From a bacterium (lineage in GTDB: Bacteria > ARS69), in contig JALGZR010000010.1 of NCBI GenBank assembly GCA_025774805.1, positions 1 to 64,000 on the forward strand: a stretch of DNA of 64,000 bases, read 5' to 3'. The notes beneath the pieces were generated by a model, which saw only the letters and a program-made list of their open reading frames with translations, was not told where the DNA came from and did not search any database. Shown here piece by piece: positions 25,386 through 35,396 of the stretch; within the stretch, counting starts at the first letter, position 1, and each line of letters opens with the position of its first letter. The position numbers and the translations under genes are program-made.

Positions 25386-26868
25386 CGCCGCCCGGGCGGC
25401 TCGAGTCGATGGTCGAACACCACGTGGCGAAGCGGGGCCCTCTGGAGAGGGAGGCCAACGAGGCCGCGTGGCGGCTCGCCACGACCGGCGCCGAGGAGGC
25501 GGAGCGTGAGGCGGCCAGGGCCGAGGAGGAGATCGCGCGCCTTCTCGCGAATCGGGAGTCCTACCGGAATCTCCTCGCGATCCGCGACTCGGGGGAGGTG
25601 ACCGAGCCGCAGGCGCGCCGTCAGCTCGAGCTCCTCCTTCTCGATCACCGACGGCACCAGGCCGACGAGAGGATCCTGGCCGAGCTCGTGGAGCTCGGCC
25701 TGCGGGCGGAGTCGACGTTCGCGAAGTTCCGGCCGAATCTCGACGGTCAGCCGGTGAGCGAGAACCGCATTCGGGAGATCCTGCGGGACTCCCGGGACGC
25801 GGGCGAGCGGCGCCGGGCGTGGGAGGCCTCGAAGGCGATCGGTCCCGAGGTCGCCCCTCTGATCCTCGAAATGGTGGCGAAGCGGAACCGGGTCGCCGAG
25901 TCGGTCGGCTATCGAGACTTCTATGCCCTGGATCTGGCCTGCCAGGAGATCGAAGAGGAATTCCTGTTCGAGACGCTCGACCGGCTCGAGCAACTGACGC
26001 GAGCGCCGTACGAGGAGTTCCTCGACACGCTCTTCACCCGTCTCGGACGCGCCTACGGCATCCCGAAGACGGAGATCCGGCCGTGGCACCTGGCCGACCC
26101 GTTCTTCCAAGAGGTGGTCCCCTCGGAGGACGTCCCGATCGCTCCGCTCTACGCCGATCGGGACCTGGTCGAGATCACGCGACGCTTCTACGTCTCGCGA
26201 ACGTCGCACCCGACGACCACTGGATGGACACGATGCTCCACGAGTTCGGGCATGCCGTGTACGACCTCTATCTGGATCGCCGACTTCCGTGGCTGCTTCG
26301 CCGGTCGGCACACACGCTCGCCACGGAGGCCGTGGCCATTCTGTTCGGTCGCCTGGCCACCGACGCCGATTGGATGATCCGTCACGTGGGGATGGCACCC
26401 TCGGACGTGGAGCCGCTGCGCGAGGGGCTGCGAGAGACGGCCCGGACGAGGCAGCTTCTCTTCCCGCGCTGGGTGTTGGTGATGGTCCACTTCGAGCGGG
26501 CGCTCTACCGCGACCCCTCGGCCGATGTGAACCGGCTCTGGTGGGATCTCGTGGAGCGCTACCAGGGGGTGTCCCGCCTCGAAGGTCGGGACGCGCCCGA
26601 CTGGGCATGCAAGATCCATCTCGCCGTGGCGCCCGTCTACTACCACAACTACCTTCTCGGCGACCTGATGGCCTCCCAGATCCAGGCCCTTCTGGACGGG
26701 AAGGGGGACGCCCCGCGGTGGTTCGACGGGGCGGGGAGCGGGACGGTCCTGCGGGAGCGGCTCTTTCGGGACGGGGCCCGGTACGACTGGAACGAGACCC
26801 TCCGTCGCCTCACGGGCGAGCCGCTCGACCCCCGGCACTACGTCGCGCAGTTCGTAGCGACGTCCTGA
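25382..26868 (+). pseudogene. M2/M3-clan zinc metallopeptidase broken by an internal deletion and frameshift
   Basis: The first part, from ATG 25382, encodes the helical N-terminal half (REANEAAWRLATTG, RREILRDSR-type helices, YGIPKTEIRPWHLADPFFQE) and runs in one frame to the YADRDLVEITRRFY segment near 26193. Downstream, the catalytic part (DDHWMDTMLHEFGHAVYD with HEFGH, then LATEAVAILFGRLATDADW and YYHNYLLGDLMASQ) is in another frame and ends at 26868. Intact relatives carry about 35-40 residues between the F-Y segment and the L-A-N segment (including a conserved F-C-x-D-I-D). These are missing at the junction around 26193-26203. Read through, the first frame ends out of phase at 26377. 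Confidence 0.75.
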
Positions 26869-29006
26869 TGCCCGCCTCCTCCCTCTCCGACGAATTCGAC
26901 GTTCGGGAGGTTCTCCGGGAGCTCTCCCTCGCCTCGAGAGGGAGCCTCACGTTCCACGACCTCGCCGATCGCTGCGCCGTTCCGGCGCGAAAGCGTCCGC
27001 GGTTCCGCCGCTTCCTGCGGTTGCTCACGCGGGAGGGAACGATCCGGCCGGCGAAGGGACGGGGCTACCGCCTCGGCCGACGGCCCCGGCCGGAGAGCGA
27101 ATGGGCGGTCGAGGGAATCGTGCGCCGCCACCGGAACGGTTTCGGTTTCCTCGAGCGGGCCGAAGACGAGGATCTCTTCCTCTCCGTACGGGAGACGGAG
27201 GACCTCCTCGACGGGGACCGGATCCGTGCCGTTCCCGTTCCCGGTCGATTCGGACGGCAGGCGGGACGGGTCGTCGAGGTCGTGGAGCGGGGGCGCGCGT
27301 CGGTGACGGGCGTGTACCGGAAGTCGGGCATCCGGGAGTGGGTCGATCCCGACCCCGAGCTCGCGGGTGGTCCCATCGAGCTCGTGCCGGGTGCGGTCTC
27401 GCCGCGGGACGGGGAGATCGTCGACGTGGAGATCCGCGATTACCCGGCGGGTCGGCGGCCGGCCGTCGGCCGAATCGTGGAGATCCTCGGCGCGCCCGGC
27501 GAGCTGGGCACTCTCGTCGAGGCGGTGATCCGACGACACCGACTCCGGCGTCGATTCCCCCCCGATGTGCTCGAAGAGGCGGAGGCGCTGCCCGCCGTTC
27601 CGTGCGAGGAGGATCTCCGTGACCGCGAGGACCTCCGGGACGAACCGACGTTCACGATCGACGGCGAAGACGCCCGCGACTTCGACGACGCCGTTTCGGT
27701 GCACCCCCTGCCCGGAGGAGGCATGAGGCTGCGCGTCTCGATCGCCGACGTCTCCCACTACGTGAGACCGCGCTCCCCCCTCGACACGGAAGCCCACGAG
27801 CGCGGGACGAGCGTCTACCTTCCCGACCGCGTGATCCCGATGCTCCCCGAGCGGCTGTCGGACGGAATCGCGAGCCTGCGCCCGGGCGAGGACCGTCTGA
27901 CGGTGACGTGCGAGATGCGGTTCGACGGGGACGGGAGGCGCACGGGGTTGCGGGTCTACGAGAGCGTCATCCGGTCCTGGGGTCGCTGGACCTATCGCGA
28001 GGTCGCCCGGGTTCTCGACGGCGAGGAGGTCGCGGGGGTCACGGAACACCGGGAGCAGGTAATCCTCATGCACTCGCTCATGGGGAGGCTTCGCGGGCGG
28101 CGGGAGGCGCGCGGCAGTCTCGACTTCGACCTGCCGGAGCCGCAGGTCGTTCTCGACCGGTCGGGCCGTCCCGAGGACGTGCGGCGCGCGGAGAGAAACG
28201 ACGCCCACCGGATCATCGAGGAGTTCATGATCGCCGCGAACGAGACCGTGGCGGACTGGCTCGTCGAACGGGAAGGCCCTGCGGTGTTCCGGGTTCACGC
28301 CCCTCCCGATCCGGGCAAGCTCCGCCAGTACGTCGAGTTCGCGCGAAGCTACGGGCACTTCCCGCCGTTCGGCGGTCTCGCCTCCGGGCGCGTGCTCGCA
28401 TCGTTTCTCGAGAGCGTTCGCGGCGTACCCGCGGAGCACGCGCTCCACCATCTGCTGCTGCGGACGATGATGCGCGCCGAGTACTCGGACCAGAACACCG
28501 GGCACTTCGGGCTCGCGTCCGAACGCTACGTGCACTTCACAAGCCCGATCCGTCGATATCCCGATCTCACCGTTCACCGTTTCGTGAAGGCGCGGCTGGC
28601 CGGCGAGGCACCGTCGAAACAGGGTCTCGCCCGGCTCGCCGCCCACACCAGCGAGCGGGAGAGGGTGGCCGCGACGTGCGAGCGCGACGTCGTGGACGTG
28701 ATGCGGGCGTACCTGCTCGCCGACCGGGTCGGGGACGTCTTCGAGGGGATCGTCTCGGGGGTCATCGAGGAGGGCTTCTTCGTCGAGCTCCTCGATCTCT
28801 ACGCGGAAGGGATGGTCCGCGTGGAAGACCTGACCGACGACTACTACCGCTTCCTGCCCGAGCCCCGGGTTCTGGTGGGTCGCCGGCTCAAGCGGCGCTT
28901 CGCCATTGGGGATCCCGTTCGGGTGGCCATCCAGGCCGTCCATGTCGCCGTCGGTCGCGTGGAGCTCGCGCTGGTTCGGGGGGGCAGCCGCGTGCGGAGG
29001 CGCTGA
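26868..29006 (+). CDS. rnr: Ribonuclease R
   Basis: 712 aa 3'-to-5' exoribonuclease. ATG 26868 overlaps the previous stop (TGATG). Domain order: winged helix about 8-65 (VREVLRELSLASRGSLTFHD), cold-shock domains about 75-220 (EGIVRRHRNGFGFLE), catalytic RNB domain from about 250 with the metal site FTIDGEDARDFDDAVSV, SIADVSHYV, DQNTGHFGL and FTSPIRRYPDLTVHR, and a C-terminal S1 domain (FEGIVSGVIEEGFFVELLD). The Lys-rich tail of E. coli RNase R is absent; the end is short and Arg-rich (GGSRVRRR). Confidence 0.95.
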   Translation: MPASSLSDEFDVREVLRELSLASRGSLTFHDLADRCAVPARKRPRFRRFLRLLTREGTIRPAKGRGYRLGRRPRPESEWAVEGIVRRHRNGFGFLERAEDEDLFLSVRETEDLLDGDRIRAVPVPGRFGRQAGRVVEVVERGRASVTGVYRKSGIREWVDPDPELAGGPIELVPGAVSPRDGEIVDVEIRDYPAGRRPAVGRIVEILGAPGELGTLVEAVIRRHRLRRRFPPDVLEEAEALPAVPCEEDLRDREDLRDEPTFTIDGEDARDFDDAVSVHPLPGGGMRLRVSIADVSHYVRPRSPLDTEAHERGTSVYLPDRVIPMLPERLSDGIASLRPGEDRLTVTCEMRFDGDGRRTGLRVYESVIRSWGRWTYREVARVLDGEEVAGVTEHREQVILMHSLMGRLRGRREARGSLDFDLPEPQVVLDRSGRPEDVRRAERNDAHRIIEEFMIAANETVADWLVEREGPAVFRVHAPPDPGKLRQYVEFARSYGHFPPFGGLASGRVLASFLESVRGVPAEHALHHLLLRTMMRAEYSDQNTGHFGLASERYVHFTSPIRRYPDLTVHRFVKARLAGEAPSKQGLARLAAHTSERERVAATCERDVVDVMRAYLLADRVGDVFEGIVSGVIEEGFFVELLDLYAEGMVRVEDLTDDYYRFLPEPRVLVGRRLKRRFAIGDPVRVAIQAVHVAVGRVELALVRGGSRVRRR

Positions 29007-29146
29007 CCTCCCGAGCTGGAATTCGGATGAGGTGAATCGTCCTATCTGACTGTCGATTAATCGATTCGGCGCTGTCGCGACCGGCGCCGTGCCGCGCCGG
29101 GAGACCCCCGCCGGAGGGCCCCGGCACGGCCTCCGGGGGGGGGAGG

Positions 29147-29175
29147 TTGCGGCGGGTCCCGGCACCTCCTATAAT
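29147..29175 (+). promoter_or_regulatory. Sigma70-type promoter of the secreted zincin gene
   Basis: TTGCGG (29147-29152), 17 bases, consensus TATAAT (29170-29175), with the ATG 41 bases downstream. The clearest promoter in the window. Confidence 0.65.
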
Positions 29176-29215
29176 CTTTCAAGTCATTCCTTGGAAACCG
29201 ATTCCGGGAAACGCC

Positions 29216-30997
29216 ATGCTCTGCCCCCTGGGTCGATTCGTCGCCTGGAAATCGGGCCTCGCCCTCCTGTGCGCCGCAGTCCTGCTGACCCCCGTCGGCA
29301 ACGCGAGGGCCTCCGCCCCGGCGGACGGGCCGGGCTTCCGCCGGCATCTCGACCGGCTCGTGGACGAGGGCGACCTCAACTACGAGCAGGCTCTCGTCCA
29401 CCGCTTCCAGCGCGTATTCGCACCCGACGACCTTCCCTCCCCCCTGGAGAGCGAGGGGGCCTGGCCGGCGAAGTCGGCGACCCTTCTCGTGCACGAGTTC
29501 GACCGCACGCGGGGGCATCTCACGGTCGCGGCGATCCGCACGATCGAGGGCTATCTGGGACGCGGAGCGTCGAGCGAGGACGCCTCCCTCGAGACCGCCC
29601 ACTTCCGCATCGGATACTCGCTGTCGGGCGCGGACGCCGTTCCCTCGGTGGACGTGTCTCCGGAGAACGGGATCCCCGATCTCGTGGACTGGGTCGGCGA
29701 GCACGCGGAGACGGCGTGGTCCCGCCTCATCGCCGGGATCGGATTCACGCCGCCGGTGCCGGCCGGCCAGCGGGTCCGGATCTCCTTCCGGGAGATGAGC
29801 GCCTTCGGATTCACCCGGATCGTCGGCGACGTTCCCGAGATCATTCTCCATCGCGACTTCAACGGTTTCCCCGAGAACCGGGATCCCGCGGGCTCGCGGC
29901 GCGGGGCGGTGAAGGTGGCGGTCGCCCACGAGCTCAAGCACGCGTCGCAGCACGCCGCGAGCGATTGGACCGAGGGGGGCTGGCTCGAGGCCGACGCGAC
30001 ATGGGCCGAGGACTTCGTCTTCGACGAGGTGGACGACTACCTGCGCTACCTCCCCCTGGGCTCGCCCGTGAGTCACCCCGAGGAGTGGCTGCCCGCCTCG
30101 TACGAGGACTGTCTCTGGAACCACCTCCTGGTCGAGACGCACGGCCCGGGATTGCTCGTCGACTTCTTCGCGCGGCGCGGTGACCACCGGGAGGAAGCGG
30201 TTCTCGAGTCGTTCGATCGGGTCCTGCGGTTCCGTGGCTCGGACCTGCAGACGGCGGCGGCGTCACTCGCGCTCTGGTGCTACTTCACGGGGGCGAACGC
30301 CTCGGGACGACCGGTCGGGTTCCGGGAGGCCGAGCTCTATCCCACCCCTCCGATCTCCTCGGTGCTGGACACGCCCGAGGACACGGACGCGGCGGGTCTG
30401 ATCGGCCTCGGTACCCGGCACGTGGTCGTGAACGGAGCGGGTCGCTCGGGCTCCCCGCAGGTCGAGTTCGTGGGCGAGACCGCGTCCCAGTTCTCCGTGA
30501 GCGCCGTGATCCTCGACCGGGCCGGTCGGCGCATCGTCGTCGAGGTTCCGCAGGGATCCCTCGGGGCCGGGGACCAGCAGCTTCCGGTCGAGTGGGAGTC
30601 GACGGCCCTGCTCGTCGTCTTGGTGAGTCACGTGGAAGCCACCTCGGGCCGGGCGGAGTACTTCCTCACCGTCGACGATCACCACGCCACCGGGGTCGAG
30701 GGGCTGTCTGCCCGGGACCGCTTCCGACTCGACCCGAATCGGCCGAACCCGTTCCGCGTCTCGACGACCATCCCGTTCGAGCTGCCGGTCGAGGGTCCAG
30801 TTCGCCTGACGATCTACGACGTGGGCGGCCGACTCGTGAGACACCTCGTCGACCATCGGACCCTGACGGCGGGACGTCACGAGCTCGTCTGGGAGGGTGT
30901 CGACGACGGCGGTCGCCCCGTCCGGCCGGGCGTCTACTTCTATCGGCTCGAGGCGGATTCGCGCAGCGCCACGCGCCGCCTGCTTCTGCTCCGGTAG
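29216..30997 (+). CDS. Secreted zincin-type metalloprotease with FlgD-like C-terminal module
   Basis: 593 aa from ATG 29216. Signal peptide about 1-31 (SGLALLCAAVLLTPVGNARA). A helical prodomain-like region follows, then FRIGYSLSGADAVPSVDVSP, which opens a catalytic region with the H-E-x-x-H motif in VAVAHELKHASQHAASDWTE and a downstream Glu in GGWLEADATWAED. The C-terminal 85 residues (NRPNPFRVSTTIPFELPVEG to GVYFYRLEAD...LLLLR) form the FlgD-like module. It resembles exported MXAN_6640-type putative metalloproteases. Activity is inferred from motif only. Confidence 0.8.
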   Translation: MLCPLGRFVAWKSGLALLCAAVLLTPVGNARASAPADGPGFRRHLDRLVDEGDLNYEQALVHRFQRVFAPDDLPSPLESEGAWPAKSATLLVHEFDRTRGHLTVAAIRTIEGYLGRGASSEDASLETAHFRIGYSLSGADAVPSVDVSPENGIPDLVDWVGEHAETAWSRLIAGIGFTPPVPAGQRVRISFREMSAFGFTRIVGDVPEIILHRDFNGFPENRDPAGSRRGAVKVAVAHELKHASQHAASDWTEGGWLEADATWAEDFVFDEVDDYLRYLPLGSPVSHPEEWLPASYEDCLWNHLLVETHGPGLLVDFFARRGDHREEAVLESFDRVLRFRGSDLQTAAASLALWCYFTGANASGRPVGFREAELYPTPPISSVLDTPEDTDAAGLIGLGTRHVVVNGAGRSGSPQVEFVGETASQFSVSAVILDRAGRRIVVEVPQGSLGAGDQQLPVEWESTALLVVLVSHVEATSGRAEYFLTVDDHHATGVEGLSARDRFRLDPNRPNPFRVSTTIPFELPVEGPVRLTIYDVGGRLVRHLVDHRTLTAGRHELVWEGVDDGGRPVRPGVYFYRLEADSRSATRRLLLLR

Positions 30998-31057
30998 ACC
31001 GCGCCCGCGCTCACGACCGCGCCCCCTTCTCGGAAACACCGGCTCGTCGGACCCGCG

Positions 31058-31078
31058 CGCATATCTCACCAGGCTCGG
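31058..31078. repeat. Single arm of the dispersed palindromic repeat
   Basis: GCGCATATCTCACCAGGCTC at 31058-31077 matches the left arm. It lies between convergent genes and touches the stop codon of the minus-strand glycosyltransferase. The right arm is not visible. Confidence 0.5.
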
Positions 31079-31079
31079 T

Positions 31080-32726
31080 TCAGCGCGCGGGGCTCCGGCG
31101 CACGAGCAAATCGAACTTCCCGATCGTGTGAACGAGCTCGTAGCTCCCCAGAAGGAAGTTCTTCAGCTCGTCGAAGTCGGTGAGCACCGTGTGGCTGTCC
31201 AGCTCGTTCCCCGTGACGCGGGGAAACACGTCGTCGCGTTGCACGACGAACACTCGCGGGGGCTCGGCGCGGAGATCGGCCATGAGCTCTCGCTGCGCGC
31301 GCTCCCGGCCCCACCCCACCCGCTGCGGAAGGTTGATGACGTACCGGCTCGCGGGGCGTCTTCCGGAGCGACGATAGATCCCCGCGTCGAAGCCCCAGAC
31401 GAAGACGGGATCGGTGGCGGCCGTCCGAGCGGCGATCCAGTCCGCCACCTCCCGGATGGATCGGGCATCCATGTCCGCGGTGCTGTACAGCCGATCGTGG
31501 ATCTCCGTACTCCTCTCCGGATGCCGCAGCGCCTCCATTCGCGAGGCGCTGCGCTCCCAGAACGTGTTCGAGATCTCCCCGCGCGGGATGCGCGCCACGA
31601 GGAGGATCGCGAGCAGGAAGAGCGCGGCGGCGGCGGCGAGGAGCCGCGGCCGGGCACCGACCCAGAGCTTCCAGAGGCCCCACCCGCCGAGCAGGGACCC
31701 GAGGGGGATCACCGCGCCGAAGTGATAGCCGAAGAACTTCGCCTGGAGAGCGACCCCCACGAGGAGCACCCCGGAGACGAGCGCCACGTGAAGCGCTCCC
31801 TCCCGCTCACGGCGGTGGAGGGGCGGGAGAGCGAGGAACAGGGCGAGACCGAGAAACGTGAAGGGAGAGAACTTCACGACCCACTGGACGACGGCGTAGT
31901 ACAGAAGACCGACGACGAGATTCCCCTGGAGGTCGACGCGGGTGTAGTTCGGCGCATAGACGAAGAGCGTCTCGAGGAAGGCGCCGAGCGCCCCGCCCGC
32001 GGCGAGCCAGACGGCGACGAGCACCAGCGGCAGCACGGCGCCTCCCGCGAACCAGAGAACCGGTGAGACCGCGGCTCGCAGCCGTTCCCCGGAGGACGCG
32101 CGTCGCCCCTCGCGGACCGCCGCGAGCGCGGCGGAGACGAGGACGGGCACGCCGAGCATCGGCTTGAGGAGCCCCCCGATCGCGTAGAGAGCTCCCGATC
32201 CCGCCCAGGCGATTCGCGTGGGGGTGCGGTCCTCCCGGGAGCCGTCTTTCGATCCGGTGCCCCTCATCGCGAGCACGAGCGCCCACGCCACCGCCACGCC
32301 GCCGAAGCTCTCCGGCTGCGCGGTGTTCCAGAACTCCTGGCGCGCGTGGGCGAGGATCGCGACCACGCCGGCGAGGCATCCCGCCCGCGCCGATCCCACG
32401 ATCCGACGGGAGAGGAGAGCGAACGCTCCCACGACCGAGATCACGGAGACGATCTCCAGCATCCGGATCGAGCGCATGCTCTCGCCGAAGAGAGTCTGGG
32501 CGAGCGCGTACACGAGGAAGATCCCGGGAGGCTTGACGTCCCACGCCTCGACGTAGAGCGACTTCCCGTCCCGGAGCATGGCGCCGATGACGGAGAACGT
32601 CTCCTGGTCGCGCCCGTGGTGGAAGAGCCCGAGCTGGAGCAGGACGAACGCACCCAGAACGCCGGCCGCTCCGAGAAGGAGCCACTCGGCGGCGGCCGAG
32701 ATCCGGGTACGGTCGGTGGATGTCAT
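31080..32726 (-). CDS. Polytopic glycosyltransferase family 39 (ArnT/PMT-like) protein
   Basis: 548 aa. ATG 32726 with GAGGTGG five bases upstream. The first membrane segment (WLLLGAAGVLGAFVLLQLGLF) is followed by a luminal loop HHGRDQETFSVIGAMLRDGK and WDVKPPGIFLVYALAQTLFG; the Asp-Gln-Glu and K-P-P motifs are characteristic of the GT39/RgtA_B_C_D_like superfamily that uses polyprenyl-phosphate sugars. About 9-10 further membrane segments and a soluble C-terminal part (FVWGFDAGIYRRSGRRPASR) follow. Acceptor is unknown. Confidence 0.8.
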   Translation of the reverse strand: MTSTDRTRISAAAEWLLLGAAGVLGAFVLLQLGLFHHGRDQETFSVIGAMLRDGKSLYVEAWDVKPPGIFLVYALAQTLFGESMRSIRMLEIVSVISVVGAFALLSRRIVGSARAGCLAGVVAILAHARQEFWNTAQPESFGGVAVAWALVLAMRGTGSKDGSREDRTPTRIAWAGSGALYAIGGLLKPMLGVPVLVSAALAAVREGRRASSGERLRAAVSPVLWFAGGAVLPLVLVAVWLAAGGALGAFLETLFVYAPNYTRVDLQGNLVVGLLYYAVVQWVVKFSPFTFLGLALFLALPPLHRREREGALHVALVSGVLLVGVALQAKFFGYHFGAVIPLGSLLGGWGLWKLWVGARPRLLAAAAALFLLAILLVARIPRGEISNTFWERSASRMEALRHPERSTEIHDRLYSTADMDARSIREVADWIAARTAATDPVFVWGFDAGIYRRSGRRPASRYVINLPQRVGWGRERAQRELMADLRAEPPRVFVVQRDDVFPRVTGNELDSHTVLTDFDELKNFLLGSYELVHTIGKFDLLVRRSPAR

Positions 32727-32757
32727 GCGGCCACCTCGGGGAACCGCGGGTCGGGTC

Positions 32758-33645
32758 TCAGGTCGGTTCGATCTGCAGGAGTACGAGGCGGAACTCTCCC
32801 CGGCGCCGGAAGCCGGCGCGTTCGTACGCCCGTCGGGCCGGAGCGTTCTCCCGGTCCACGTGCAGCGAGACGAACGAGGAGCTCTGGAGGAGCTCCGCCG
32901 AAACCGCCGCGACCCCCTCCCGGGCGAATCCGCGCCCGCGTCGGCCGGGACGGGTGAACACTCCCTCGATCTGCGACCCGCCCGAGTACTGGGCGGACAC
33001 ATCGACCTTGAAGACGATCTCTCCGTCGTCCTGGAGCAGCCAGGTCCGGCCGTCCCGGATCTTCACCCGCATCGACTCGCGGATTCCCTCGCGGGAGAGG
33101 CTTCCCGGCCGCAGCGCGAAGTCCTCGAGCAGCATCTGCTCCGACATCTCGACTACGTCGTCCAGATCGGAGATCTCCGCCGGGCGGACGATCGCGTGAA
33201 TCGGAGGGAGATCCTCCTCCACCAGAACGTAGAAATCCTGGATCCGGTTGAGATGCATGGGACGACCGCGCCAGCGGTAGTGGGAGAGGAAGCTGTCCGA
33301 GGGGCCCCGGGGTCCGACGAGGATGATCCAGTCCGCTTCGCGCCCGAGGGCGAGGGTGGCGGCGGCTCGAACGAAATCCTCGTCGTCGCCGGCGAGGACG
33401 ACCCCCTTCCGGTGTCCGAAGAAGACGACGCCATCGAGACCGGCGGCTCCGAAGTGCCCGTAGAACCGACCGTGGGACGGTGAGTTCTCGTTGACCACGC
33501 CGTCCATCGCGACCCGGGCCAGAAGAAAGACGTTCTCCATGGGCCGCTGCCGCAGAAAGTCGACCAGATCCCCCCGGTCGGTCTCCAGGAGGAGCCTTGT
33601 ATCGATCGGCATGGTCTCGACGCGGGAATCTGAATGCGGTCTCAT
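32758..33645 (-). CDS. GNAT-family N-acetyltransferase, two-domain
   Basis: 295 aa from ATG 33645; ATG 33612 is an alternative, and neither has a strong ribosome site. The N-terminal half (residues about 15-150) resembles DUF4081-type degenerate GNAT folds. The C-terminal half has the acetyl-CoA loop GRRGRGFAREGVAAVSAELL and the motif B region VSLHVDRENAPARRAYERAG. It lies 31 bases upstream of, and on the same strand as, the GT39 gene. Substrate is unknown. Confidence 0.85.
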   Translation of the reverse strand: MRPHSDSRVETMPIDTRLLLETDRGDLVDFLRQRPMENVFLLARVAMDGVVNENSPSHGRFYGHFGAAGLDGVVFFGHRKGVVLAGDDEDFVRAAATLALGREADWIILVGPRGPSDSFLSHYRWRGRPMHLNRIQDFYVLVEEDLPPIHAIVRPAEISDLDDVVEMSEQMLLEDFALRPGSLSREGIRESMRVKIRDGRTWLLQDDGEIVFKVDVSAQYSGGSQIEGVFTRPGRRGRGFAREGVAAVSAELLQSSSFVSLHVDRENAPARRAYERAGFRRRGEFRLVLLQIEPT

Positions 33646-33823
33646 GACATCTCATTCTGGGGGCATTTTAGCGGGGAGTCCACGGGAGATGAGGGCTCCG
33701 CCGATCGTCGCTCTCCCCTCGGTGCCCTCTCCCTGGTCCCGGCGGCCGCTTCCCTGCGGCCGGACTCCTTGCGGGATGAGGGGCCCGGAACCTATGCTCG
33801 ACGAGACCTCACCCGGAGGAGCC

Positions 33824-34594
33824 GTGCCGTCCGACAACGTTCCCGAATCGCGACTGGGCTCCCCCGAGTCCGACCTGCGGTTCAAGGGGCTTTCCCGCTC
33901 CACTCGAGACTTCTTCACGTCGCTGGAGGCGGCTCCCTGTCCTCCGGTCTGGCCGGGCGGCGATCGCGTCGCGTACGCGGCCCACGTCCTCTCCCCCTTC
34001 AAGGCGCTGGTCGCCGACCTCGACCGCCTGCTGTCCTACGTCACCCCGCCGCTCGGGCTCGAGCCGCGGGTCGGACGCTCCCTCTACTGGAGCGGGCCTC
34101 TCCCCCCCTGCCCGGGGGACTGCCCCGTACGGCAGATCCGGGTCTGGGACGCCCGTCGGGCTCCGGAGGAGTCGCCGGCGCTCTATGCGACGTTCTCCCG
34201 GAGCGGCATCGAAGTCGGTCTGGCGGCGGCCGGGGGCGATCCGGAGGCGACGCGCCGCTTGACCGATGCGCTCCGCGAGGAGAAGGGGAGCGAGATTCGG
34301 GGCCGGGCCGATGATCTCCTGGCGCGCGGTTGGGTCGCGGAGGGCGAGACGGCCGACGCCGACCGGGGGGACGCGAGAGACGGGGACATCCGACCTTGGG
34401 CGTGGGAGCGAGGGTTGCGCGTCTACCGAACCCTCGACTGGAATCGGTGGATCGACGAGCCCGGATTCGTCGTGGAGCTGGCGGACCTCTTCCGTGAGCT
34501 CCTCCCTCTCTTCGACCGAATGCGCGAAGCACGCGCCGCCCCTCCCCGCCGCGCCTCCACGGCCGCGTGCCCTCCGACCGCGGGCGGCCGATGA
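33824..34594 (+). CDS. DUF2461-like protein
   Basis: 256 aa from GTG 33824, chosen because CGGAGGAG lies two bases upstream; ATG 33794 would add ten residues. FKGLSRSTRDFFTSLEAAPC, VLSPFKALVADLDRLL and ALYATFSRSGIEVGLAAAGG follow the layout of DUF2461 (F-x-G-F-x-x-x-x-x-F-L, P-F-x-x-L, then a beta region) but are diverged. The function of the family is not known. Its stop overlaps the next start by 4 bases. Confidence 0.65.
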   Translation: MPSDNVPESRLGSPESDLRFKGLSRSTRDFFTSLEAAPCPPVWPGGDRVAYAAHVLSPFKALVADLDRLLSYVTPPLGLEPRVGRSLYWSGPLPPCPGDCPVRQIRVWDARRAPEESPALYATFSRSGIEVGLAAAGGDPEATRRLTDALREEKGSEIRGRADDLLARGWVAEGETADADRGDARDGDIRPWAWERGLRVYRTLDWNRWIDEPGFVVELADLFRELLPLFDRMREARAAPPRRASTAACPPTAGGR

Positions 34595-35370
34595 TCCCCG
34601 CCTCCTCGCCGGAATTCCGTCTCGACGGCAAGGTGGCGCTGGTGACGGGCGGCGGAACGGGGATTGGAAGGTCCATCGCGGAGGCGTTCGTCGGGGCCGG
34701 AGCGCGCGTCGTGGTCTCGGGTCGACGGGAGGAGCCGCTGCTGCGGGCCGTCGAGAACCTGGGCGGAGAGGAGCACGTGGCCGTCGCGCCCGGCGACGTC
34801 ACGTCGGGGGTGGACCGGGGGCGGATGCTCGATACGGCCGTCCGCACCTGGGGAAGGCTCGACGTCCTGGTGAACAGCGCGGGCCGCGTGGGCGCGACCG
34901 GTCCGTTGGAGCGGCTCCAGGAGGACGAGTGGTCGGCCCTGCTGGCCGTCGATCTCACCGCGCCTCTCCTGCTCGCGAAGGAGGCGCTTCCCCTACTCCG
35001 CAAGCAGGGCGGATCGATCCTGAACATCTCGACCGGGGCCTCGCTCCGACCGGTCTCCGGCTTCGGCGCGTACGCGGCCGCCAAGGCGGGACTGAACTAC
35101 GTCTCCCAGGTGCTGGCGCTGGAGGCGGCGCCGCGCGTCCGCGTGAACGTGATCTGTCCGGGCGGAACCGACACCCCGATCTTCGGGACCTTTCTGGAGA
35201 GCGAGGAGAAGATCGCGGAGATCAAGAAGCGGTTCGCGGAGATGACGCCCCTCGGCCGCCTCGGTCACCCCAGGGACATCGCCGCCGCCGCCCTCTTCCT
35301 GAGCTCGGACGCCGCCCAGTGGGTGACGGGAGCCGTCCTGACCGTCGACGGCGGGATGAACCTGGAGTAG
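34591..35370 (+). CDS. Short-chain dehydrogenase/reductase
   Basis: 259 aa classical SDR. ATG 34591 overlaps the preceding TGA. Cofactor loop TGGGTGIGRS at about 18-27, the N-S-A-G motif in LVNSAGRVG, catalytic Ser in LNISTGASL, and Y-x-x-x-K in FGAYAAAKAGL. The N-terminal Arg pair SGRREEP after beta-2 suggests NADP preference. The C-terminus VTGAVLTVDGGMNLE is standard. Substrate is unknown. Confidence 0.92.
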   Translation: MIPASSPEFRLDGKVALVTGGGTGIGRSIAEAFVGAGARVVVSGRREEPLLRAVENLGGEEHVAVAPGDVTSGVDRGRMLDTAVRTWGRLDVLVNSAGRVGATGPLERLQEDEWSALLAVDLTAPLLLAKEALPLLRKQGGSILNISTGASLRPVSGFGAYAAAKAGLNYVSQVLALEAAPRVRVNVICPGGTDTPIFGTFLESEEKIAEIKKRFAEMTPLGRLGHPRDIAAAALFLSSDAAQWVTGAVLTVDGGMNLE

Positions 35371-35396
35371 GGGTGCCGGCCTATCCGCAGCCGCGC

